Shown one piece after another: positions 52,301-62,009 of a stretch of DNA of 64,000 nucleotides. Position numbers and translations under genes: made by a program. The notes under the pieces were generated by a model. It saw only the letters and a program-made list of their open reading frames with translations. It ran no database searches and was not told the origin of the DNA. Source of the DNA: Methanobacteriota archaeon (GTDB lineage Archaea > Thermoplasmatota > Poseidoniia > Poseidoniales > Poseidoniaceae); contig PBGP02000002.1 of NCBI GenBank assembly GCA_002720095.2, forward strand, positions 38,434 through 102,433, in the 5' to 3' direction. Numbering within the stretch: position 1 is the stretch's first letter; each line of letters opens with the position of its first letter.

Positions 52301-53115
52301 CTGAGACAGGTGAATCAAGTAACTATGACTTAAAGGTTCATATACCTCAAGAATATTCAATTGAAGCATCAGCTCCATATCAAGTAGGTATCACATCTGG
52401 AGGAGGTTCCAGTTCTTTTGATGTTTCAGTAAAGAATCTTGGAAATGGAGATGATAACATCCAGTTTGATATAGATAAATCTGATCTACCTAGTGATTGG
52501 ACAGTTTCTCAGCCTCAGCCAAGAATAATTCCTCCTAATGGCACCTCTGAAGTAGGAATTTCAGTCATTATGCCTGAAAATACTTTTGAAGGACAATATG
52601 TTTTACACGTTAACGTAACGAGTGAATCAGGAGAAACAGAGGTTATTGATGTAATAGTGTTAGTATCTAAAGCGAAGTTAAGAATGGATACTCCAAGTAT
52701 GGGCGCTGGTGGCGGGGTTGTACGTCAGCCTGTTGACTTTTCGATTGTAGTACACAATGATGGGTTAATCACCGCTGAAGGAGTAACTATTGAAGGTTAT
52801 TTAGTAGAACTAAATATCAGTGCAGTTTCAATGCCTGTCAATATTTTACCAGGTCAAAATGAAACAGTTACTGTTCTATTTGATACTAATGAAATTGTAG
52901 CTGGTGATTATAAGTTTGAGTTTACTCTAGATGCAGGAACTACTCCATTAGATAATGAATCAAATTTAGAAGTTGAGCTAACAAAGGTTAAATTCTCAGT
53001 TCAAGATTCTGCAGGAAGTGGGAATATTGTACCTATCATTATTATCTGTATTTTTGCAATCGGAATTTATTCATTTGTTAGAAGCAGAAGAACAGGTACA
53101 GGCCCAGGATTCTAA
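43369..53115 (+). CDS. aglB: Giant AglB/STT3-type oligosaccharyltransferase with long extracytoplasmic tail
   Basis: A 3248-aa protein, three or more times the usual AglB length. Order: an N-terminal multi-TM region of about 360 residues outside the standard STT3 core; the STT3 TM core from about 375 with DxD-type acidic sites GGSDPWY (Asp424) and ADHDAF (Asp540/Asp542); the catalytic-domain motif WWDYG at residues 994-998; and the soluble AglB domain to about 1440. A roughly 1750-residue series of carboxypeptidase-regulatory/SdrD-B-like beta domains follows (LCGSVTVPELDTPIAGATL, VSGTVFWDFNEDGEYQ). It closes with a NEW3-like domain (about 3000-3100), a CARDB-like domain, a TM helix (about 3219-3237) and the tail RSRRTGTGPGF. 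The core transfers lipid-linked glycans onto Asn of N-x-S/T sequons. The tail is itself rich in such sequons. It lies 86 bp behind purD. Confidence 0.92.
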   Translation: MENENEETIAVSFGRFGDVGRLLIAPFAILIALFGGMLFGVNIDLNDFVVPLVVLGCASMMATAPIFGEKFIGDKLSSNLIVGLYLILAIVVSSIVANIFGGVVGFLFTLTSIIGYIFVRLNKNEEFVILTFFSIGFYASLGVAGAVESMLPEIDYTATYTNELNELRGVTAEMFFTFLFIMTSLGIIFAILQRNILQSPGSGSWFKYLPNVEEGYKPVGPLLVALSMWSFAHILTLIHFALLGGISDEVVQDLGMTGEQIRMSGQYLSVWWALFTGIIAIITAFFYSERWFTRSMLISATWILYSFGRFQEQGYFEQFISPNEDGARWIDLLSEGIGMWLWLGITFFTFVLVFYFSTHEKYGNKMNRTIGDIGNARAFWNENWASVLIAGAFAFGLTIRVVWNVLPAMNAIGTGGWDLTGGSDPWYMKRAIDYIIAERAHFIFDADRAYPIGDINPRPPLFTWSLALGGLILAPILGISAENAVWWSIGALPAIYGALIIFPVAGMAREVFGKGAGVLAAWLIAFMPGHVSHTTFALADHDAFVLLFATVGFYYYIMSMKNINEDKILIKSGWNPTNLLLGFSKVWENQRLATSYSILSGVSFAIVALAWKGFIYAPSIIFVFFMIQILFNLFRRRDSMAITVLTVTMLLALWLTSLPFYMHPELGLLLNGEFQAMFYISGLILVSGYIVCSARDKPWLLVIGTGTVLVVIPLFLVWLQWLLGYSDAGSTLFTGGGYFSKNKIFGTIAEAQAPSRGLLFGSFGAIIFVSALARGFGLSWSGLRHRKVPELLLAVWVLLASYMAWSAGRFVYNATPVMAIVSAGAFSWLWANSGWDGLVKQWRRMGINTPGARFTSGRKVLFKSPGFIAIFMIFIMVFSQHATYGLDAAIPRGSDKASDVDEELYNLMPDFLRWSNIIDGTAYEDVQGYWFLNSFGPGFNDYYWNAAYDWLSEQDKIHTGVNDEVSCNELEGNWNSETKTCGMKFSDKPAFVSWWDYGFQAMSQGDHPTVADNFQTGIPTAGNMLLARNQDDVVAMFITRLGIGDVVWSGGNHYSNSFKSIIESNLETPQYEEFYLVTRGLTQEIAKERMFEVYEWTEATTNQGVLALSRGYVVEDGVKTDNYVYRIYEGEKQLGNDYLTEAEAKSAFEDRVANRDVITEYFDEDSGQTFGASHYVVGDYWYTSDIIEKFDDAGTSIHRQNSQIALATQVLTGSLDSEQINDLYNEIIQLDIYEVPDSEGAPGQTITRNHEISYFAIDTRLYPLGGGAYLDTSFNRKNPTGIFYAPTILSGQDPAHFMNTIYETQRGTESIIERTAEDFNEQYKMDVLRSQSGGDVEIIELVDVRYDHSESFFDTMLARTYVGYGASDLGLTDYTGTVSATPKTMLSSASSGTPGSALESAWPLPGAMMNHFVIANWYDERGDFENFGLGEANFGVKVMKYYAGAELCGSVTVPELDTPIAGATLLIERDGFSGEGTEDLDNRTYWIPIGTTTTDSGGNYCFTAPAGRIRVTALTGEFDSSADLITIQSGELDVYSMNLDIIGQNTGERVVNPITGLLSEVSGMMWLGENEINITSEQAERKPNAEVSKLDIELETSSASGVVNWEGEGQFSGLPLVETEFVLQNVWNEEISYNVSTINKTVSGEDLVIEGEGIAVYTETDGVVQSLNNENLRVSNFIGNYSRYLSTGQSYTGNGTWSGKGILEASWLEDTNISECINSTVPNGSEVCLGVDGKYLINGTLVASGRFTADELTELTTFLDNATFEASGKFVGTGVFEGTAQYSGVGDYSGDMVVPGTFYANDIAPGEYKMYAIFNNGRTSDVIEEITVGLEHTGDLELSLTGLQVSGLIFDESGDAVNATVEIIDLDLDTQTCTEVNLNNDGIWVDSTQSLFSPAINCLKFSSGEEGNVSIGPLSPGNYSLRVDLDGDLQYELNSTLNEQNNQLTFIGEILEHGDVEFSISPVVINESNINQPDIIDVSNTLVTFTSVDDGTVVNISSDENGVVNAELPLGDWIMKSKSGNDLLLWQEFNLNSENLNLEDIKFSRSILVQGSLETQVRDDNNQLVLQPLNGISVKFRSGSIQVIVESDNNGEFDLELPSGMEFDVTTETPDGMVSATNVNISKDMDNVNLIIFAKQSVSWYHSGKVLLNPNNVTYDNSIPDFENFEVYATYLDSGGDEFLDSFIGVTWVSEVDDSGRFEFLLPLGNYSLMASEEILQVSETIYTSNSTVGDSLDWNLEANPLPVNVEIRTFIDDNGDQSFDNGTPVNIDFRIVPTDSSQDQINITSELFDEDGILNVDLPFGEYFIEMDTQNIDNGSEFDTLFVSTPAPIKIGISGIDEPIDLGLVPTWKLDVELVDQKFEPLDNVSVIFESLDENSISTDVILYADENGTILEYVRSGNYSVTTRLIDVEGTSQIFNAKISIDENPDNRTFVWRTLEVANLNLTLIDTNLAENNSLPPLSLIAVSNDGLHEVNLPFNNESGFVSAQLYPGNWNLELNHTDSKDGLRWVLENFELGELSANETIVTNVELNRFVEVSGTVFWDFNEDGEYQSNEALGNSEVRIESDGFETLNMTTDEENGNWNFYVPASKDYSINVTRTGFNYNNSLFVKVLNTSINSNSEDYSTDISLDADNVTVSGRIDLQYGFESISNQIYSDLMIELIPAADEGYERDSVEIIFEENDEGELIWSAVVEPGKWILHAEATNFHMVVYDSFEAEIIDGAEYNTTLKAGGYVPISTRWTDFSGDERNITTLQSTNSTITDIVYLTMSFNDAKWNISLAEEIETYLVPAGTLQISGEFTVLEMGMEMEYTGDVITGASSPGLADDGTLSTVTSAEAVIEFNRILVHKIDYSVNQIISNDEEHEFNDGDMINAKIKDINGDGITDTYHDILIKLNLEYAGNLAKENYTFTASVAGADSEFWQIDFEISEDEFDTSKNMTFGISESLNSSEIIMKIKLPDGENSISYDTGHNVRVIATSETGESSNYDLKVHIPQEYSIEASAPYQVGITSGGGSSSFDVSVKNLGNGDDNIQFDIDKSDLPSDWTVSQPQPRIIPPNGTSEVGISVIMPENTFEGQYVLHVNVTSESGETEVIDVIVLVSKAKLRMDTPSMGAGGGVVRQPVDFSIVVHNDGLITAEGVTIEGYLVELNISAVSMPVNILPGQNETVTVLFDTNEIVAGDYKFEFTLDAGTTPLDNESNLEVELTKVKFSVQDSAGSGNIVPIIIICIFAIGIYSFVRSRRTGTGPGF

Positions 53116-53126
53116 TTTAAGATATT

Positions 53127-53132
53127 AGAGGT
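53127..53132 (+). promoter_or_regulatory. Shine-Dalgarno site for the subtilase gene
   Basis: AGAGGT lies six bases before the GTG at 53139 and only three before the TTG used by the ORF track (53136), so GTG is the better start. Confidence 0.5.
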
Positions 53133-53138
53133 ATATTG

Positions 53139-54365
53139 GTGAGTAGAGAATTGGAACATTTAGAATTGATTCCTGAGTCAAATGAACCTAGGATTTTAAC
53201 TGCAGTTGATCCACAAACATTGCACGATGATGATGATGAATTTCGTACGACATCTACTGGATGGCCGACTGATAGATTAGCGTTAATACATGTCAGCAAT
53301 AGAAGAATTAGACCCTCAGGTTTTCTACTATTTTTGACGATGTTAATTGTAACTTGGATATTATTACAACCAATTTATTCTATTTTAGATGAAGTACAAT
53401 CTCCAAATTCTGATTGGGCTTATCAATATGTCGGAATACGACAAGCACAACAACTTGGATTATATGGTGGTGGAATAAATGTATGTGTCGTAGATACTGG
53501 AGTTGATTTAGTTCACCCTGATTTGGAACACCTCTCAAAAACAATACTCTACAAGGACTTCGTTTCTGATAGTATTGAACCTGTAGACTATGCAGAAGAT
53601 GGTCATGGAACGTTAATAGTTGGATTGCTTGCAGCAAACGGTAGTCTGGTAGGTTCTGCACCTGGAGTCAAACTAATGGTTGCTAGTGCATTGGGTGAAG
53701 ATGAAATGGGTAGTGATGAAGCAGTTGCTAATGCAGTAGATTGGTGCAAGTCTAACAGAGCAGATATAATTAGTCTTTCTTTAGGAGGTAGTCAAGATAT
53801 CGAAGATCCTTTGGATAATTTGGCTGTTAAATCTGTTCAAGATGCTATAAATTTAGGAATCTATGTTGTAGCAGCTGCTGGAAACGATGGTGGAATTAAT
53901 GATGATGGACGTGTTTCAGTGCCTGCGAACGTACCAGGTGTAATTTCAGTAGGTGCTCTTAATCCTGATGGTTCTTTGTGGGAAAAAAGTAGTAGGGGTG
54001 ATAATCTGGCAGGTAACGGAGAAAACCCCCGAGAATCTCCCAATAAAAAACCAGAAATTACTGCTCCAGGAGTAAATGTAGTATCTACTTGGATTGATGG
54101 AAAATTCTCATCGAGTACTGGTACTAGTGATTCTACTGTATTCGTGACTGGAGCTCTCGCTTTGGCATTAGAATCTAACTCCCAATTAAAGCCAACTTGG
54201 GACAACACGGATAGGAGTAATTGTATTCAGGTTGTAAAAAAAGCGCTTATGGATAGTGCAAATCCGTTTGAAGCTCAGGCAATACCTCATGATGACAGAT
54301 ATGGTTATGGAGCCTTAAACACAATAGGATTGATTGAACTTTTGGGGAATGTTGAGGATTGTTAA
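53139..54365 (+). CDS. Membrane-anchored subtilisin-like serine protease (S8 family)
   Basis: A 408-aa protein: cytoplasmic N-terminal tail (about 1-50), one TM helix (about 55-75, FLLFLTMLIVTWILL), then a subtilase domain to the end. The catalytic triad is complete: Asp in NVCVVDTGVDLVHPD, His in EDGHGTLIVGLLA and Ser in GTSDSTVFVTGALALA. The oxyanion Asn is in VVAAAGNDGG. There is no propeptide of the usual inhibitor-I9 type, and the GTSMA motif is altered to GTSDS. The N-in/C-out anchor would place the protease on the cell surface. It follows aglB by about 20 bp and precedes a large surface protein, so it may process surface proteins (inference). Confidence 0.92.
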   Translation: MSRELEHLELIPESNEPRILTAVDPQTLHDDDDEFRTTSTGWPTDRLALIHVSNRRIRPSGFLLFLTMLIVTWILLQPIYSILDEVQSPNSDWAYQYVGIRQAQQLGLYGGGINVCVVDTGVDLVHPDLEHLSKTILYKDFVSDSIEPVDYAEDGHGTLIVGLLAANGSLVGSAPGVKLMVASALGEDEMGSDEAVANAVDWCKSNRADIISLSLGGSQDIEDPLDNLAVKSVQDAINLGIYVVAAAGNDGGINDDGRVSVPANVPGVISVGALNPDGSLWEKSSRGDNLAGNGENPRESPNKKPEITAPGVNVVSTWIDGKFSSSTGTSDSTVFVTGALALALESNSQLKPTWDNTDRSNCIQVVKKALMDSANPFEAQAIPHDDRYGYGALNTIGLIELLGNVEDC

Positions 54366-54432
54366 CATCCTAATTATTCATATTCTTAGGGATGGATTTT
54401 AGATAGATAACTTCTCGCTTACGGCGTTAGGC

Positions 54433-58935
<4,503 letters not shown>

Positions 58936-58950
58936 TGTAGTCATTAACCA

Positions 58951-58958
58951 TTATATAT
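58951..58958 (+). promoter_or_regulatory. Candidate TATA box for the STAND ATPase gene
   Basis: TTATATAT lies about 40 bp upstream of the ATG at 58998. With the usual archaeal spacing, transcription would start about 15-20 bp before the start codon, leaving room for the GAGGA ribosome site at 58985-58989. Confidence 0.45.
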
Positions 58959-58997
58959 CACTGTATTCATAATTAAAATACAAAGAGGAACGATAAA

Positions 58998-61517
58998 ATG
59001 AGTAGTCCGAAGCCAGGAGTCCAAGAGAGAATACTGTTGCATTTAAGAGACTATGTCGCATTTTCAGAATCTGTTGAAGTTCCATTTGCATTATCACAGA
59101 TGGGCATCGCAAACGCTGTAGCAATAGCCAGAAGTAATGTTCCAAGGGCAATTTCAGGTTTGAAGGAACAAGGTTTGCTTATTGAAAAGCAAGCTCATGT
59201 TCACGGAGTAATGAGAAAGAGAAAGTCATATTTTTTGACCACAATTGGTTCTGAGGTTGCGGAAGAAACTTGGAATCGATTAAGTCAACATAACTTTGAA
59301 ATTTTATTACCTGACGAAAGACGTGTAAAAACTGAACTTGGAACCTGTAATGAGAAATTACCTTTTCCCATTAGACCTGTTGATATTTTAAGATATTTGA
59401 GGGATGATGGAGTCTTGGATATTTCAAAATTATCTCCAGAGCTAATTGAGCGTGATTTGACCAAAAGAGTTGAAAAACAATTATCTTCATCTTTGGGAGA
59501 TTTACCAAGGTTGAGACACTTTTTCGGAAGAGATACTGAGATTGATGGAATTTCTGAGATATTAGATTCAGGTTCTAATGCTATATTGATACCTGGAATA
59601 GCAGGAATTGGAAAAACCAGTCTAGCAGCAAAATTGTTAGAGAAATACACATTTAGGAGGAATTTGATTTACCATAGATGTCAATTAGGAGCAGGAGGTC
59701 GTCCATTCTTAGAGGATTTAGGTGGTTGGTTAAGTTCCGTAGGAGTTGAGGAATTAAATGATTATCTCGAAGCAAGTCCAGTGCCTAGAATTGATGAAAC
59801 TGTAGAACTTTTAGTTAGCAGTTTAAAAAATGTTTCAGCTCTTATCGTAATTGATGATTATCACAAAAATGATGAAGATATATTTTATAAAATAATTTAC
59901 AATTTCGTATTGAGGATTAACGAAATGAATAATGAGTTGGGATTGGTGATATTTTCTAGATCTTACCGACCTGTCTTACCTTTAAGAAATGAAAAAGGTC
60001 AAAATGTCAGTAAAATTTTACCATTGGATGGACTAGATCCTGATGCATCTAAAAATATTCTGGATTCTTTTAAGAGTATATCAGATGATGAGTATAAAAG
60101 AATATACGGAATCTCCAAAGGACACCCCTTAGTACTTGAATTAATTAACAGGGGGGCTTCTACAATTGAGCATAACTTAACACTAGAAAACTATGTGTCT
60201 ATGGAAATATTTGATAAATTATCCGCCGAAGAAAAAAGATTGTTACAATCATTATCAATATTTAGAGAACCAGTTCCGCTTGAAGCATTAACTAATTTAG
60301 ATTTAGATTTAAATACCCTGGATAACTTAGTTGAACAGGGGTTAGCTAGAAGAGTAGATTCTGAAAATTACGATGTGCACGATCTTATCAGAGAATTTAC
60401 ATTTAACGGAATTGATGAGCAAGTAGCAATCCCTTTACATACATCAGCTGCAAAATGGTACAAGAAAAAATTAAATTCCCAGCAGGATCTTATCGAGTAT
60501 TTACATCACAAAATAAGTTATGCGGATTCAGAGATTGCTGCTGAAGAAGTTGCAATAAATGGAGATGAGTTAATCAATAATGGACAATTAGAGCTATTAG
60601 GTTTAATCAACAGATTAATTGACTCGAAAGGAAATCCAAAAATCTGGGGTAAATTATGGTATCTCAGAGGAAAAATACTATTTCTATCTGGAGATTTTGG
60701 TGGTTCAGAAGCATCTTTTACCGTGGGGATGAATCTTGCTAACCAAGCTAAAGACATTAATCTGGAGAGTATTTTGCTGTCTAACTTGGCAGAATTAGCT
60801 TGGAAGAGGGGAGATAGTTCTACAGCTTTAGACCTTCACAGACAAGCTTTAAAACGTTTTATAGCAACTAAAGATTCCATTGGAGCGTGCAATACTTACA
60901 CAAAAATGAGTTATATTTTCAGATCACAAGGGAAAAAACAGTTGGCTATGGATGCACATTCTGAGGTCGAGCATATTCTTTCAACAGAAGTAAACCCTGA
61001 ATTAATTTATTCAAGAATTAATTTAGCAAGGTCTTATTTAGAGATGGGCGAATTAGAATTGGGTCGTAAACATGCATTAACTGCTTTTGATAGTACCCAG
61101 AATGAAGATGAAATTACACATTCAAGAGCTAGAGCTGTATTAGGCAGATATTATGCATTAATTGGTGATACAGATTTGGCATTAAATCATTACTTAGAAA
61201 CACTACAATCCTTGAGTAACAGAGATGATGTTGAAATCCGCGTAGAATTAATCATTCTAATGGGTGAAGTTCTGGAAGATTCTGGGAAAAGAGATGAAGC
61301 TGTAGAACGTTATCTAGAAGGATTGGCATTGGCAGAATCTAGTAATCAACCGCTTTTAGTCGGTGAATTATTATCAAGACTAGGTAGTACAGGATTGGAA
61401 AAACAACGAAGAATGGAGTATTTACAAAGAGCTCTAAATGTATTTAGGGAGGTTGGGGCTACTAGGAAGATGCAAGAAGTGCAAATGATGTTCCATAAAG
61501 CAATTACTGGAAATTAA
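58998..61517 (+). CDS. Winged-helix STAND ATPase with C-terminal TPR array
   Basis: An 839-aa protein. Order: N-terminal winged helix (about 5-90, with SNVPRAISGLKEQGLL as recognition part and a KRKSYFLTTIG wing); an NB-ARC/NACHT-type P-loop domain (about 175-450) with Walker A PGIAGIGKTSLA, Walker B ALIVIDDYH, the sensor arginine region LVIFSRSYRP and GHPLVLEL; a helical winged domain; then about eight TPR-like helical pairs (about 540-830). The layout is that of MalT/AfsR-type signal-transduction ATPases, in which ligand binding to the TPRs triggers ATP-driven oligomerisation. Here the wHTH is N-terminal, so DNA binding is likely. A defence role (STAND antiviral family) is possible, but no nuclease or TIR effector is seen. 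GAGGA precedes the ATG. Confidence 0.85.
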   Translation: MSSPKPGVQERILLHLRDYVAFSESVEVPFALSQMGIANAVAIARSNVPRAISGLKEQGLLIEKQAHVHGVMRKRKSYFLTTIGSEVAEETWNRLSQHNFEILLPDERRVKTELGTCNEKLPFPIRPVDILRYLRDDGVLDISKLSPELIERDLTKRVEKQLSSSLGDLPRLRHFFGRDTEIDGISEILDSGSNAILIPGIAGIGKTSLAAKLLEKYTFRRNLIYHRCQLGAGGRPFLEDLGGWLSSVGVEELNDYLEASPVPRIDETVELLVSSLKNVSALIVIDDYHKNDEDIFYKIIYNFVLRINEMNNELGLVIFSRSYRPVLPLRNEKGQNVSKILPLDGLDPDASKNILDSFKSISDDEYKRIYGISKGHPLVLELINRGASTIEHNLTLENYVSMEIFDKLSAEEKRLLQSLSIFREPVPLEALTNLDLDLNTLDNLVEQGLARRVDSENYDVHDLIREFTFNGIDEQVAIPLHTSAAKWYKKKLNSQQDLIEYLHHKISYADSEIAAEEVAINGDELINNGQLELLGLINRLIDSKGNPKIWGKLWYLRGKILFLSGDFGGSEASFTVGMNLANQAKDINLESILLSNLAELAWKRGDSSTALDLHRQALKRFIATKDSIGACNTYTKMSYIFRSQGKKQLAMDAHSEVEHILSTEVNPELIYSRINLARSYLEMGELELGRKHALTAFDSTQNEDEITHSRARAVLGRYYALIGDTDLALNHYLETLQSLSNRDDVEIRVELIILMGEVLEDSGKRDEAVERYLEGLALAESSNQPLLVGELLSRLGSTGLEKQRRMEYLQRALNVFREVGATRKMQEVQMMFHKAITGN

Positions 61518-61533
61518 TTAATTGAATATTAAT

Positions 61534-62007
61534 TTAGTTATTAGGGTTATTAGAGATTTCAATAATCCCGTTTGAGAGGTGAACCCAAACTGAAGACTCA
61601 CCTTTGATATTTAATTCACCATTATGACTTGAGGGTGAAGCAGAACTTATTTTATAAACAAAATTTTCTTTAAAATTAGGGTGTATGATCGTAAGAGATT
61701 CTTCATCTAACATCATTATAACGTCTGTGGATGTTTGTTCAACATTTAATAACTCAATATTCTCGGTGTAAGTTGCATTTGGATTCATCCTCGCTACTGA
61801 TTCAGCTCTTTCAATTGCATTCCCAACTCTCTCAATATTTTCCGTCAAGGCTACCTCTGACCATCTTTCTCTGGTAGAATTTTCAATATCCCAGGCCCAA
61901 AAAGAATATAATGAGAGTAGAAGTAAACCTAGGAGAAAAGTAAAAACATAACCTAACTCAGTTGCTGCAGCATTTTCATCATTTCTAAAAACATCTGTAT
62001 TTTTCAT
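61534..62007 (-). CDS. Pilin-like small membrane protein
   Basis: A 157-aa protein with a short charged N-terminus, one hydrophobic helix (about 18-38, LGYVFTFLLGLLLLSLYSFW) and a soluble extracytoplasmic domain. This is the layout of archaeal type IV pilin-like or pseudopilin proteins, and the sequence AAATELGYVF just before the helix could be a processing region. I cannot see a canonical prepilin peptidase site, so the pilin call is tentative. The upstream secreted protein gene ends two bases before its start, so both are translated from one message. Confidence 0.6.
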   Translation of the reverse strand: MKNTDVFRNDENAAATELGYVFTFLLGLLLLSLYSFWAWDIENSTRERWSEVALTENIERVGNAIERAESVARMNPNATYTENIELLNVEQTSTDVIMMLDEESLTIIHPNFKENFVYKISSASPSSHNGELNIKGESSVWVHLSNGIIEISNNPNN

Positions 62008-62009
62008 TT

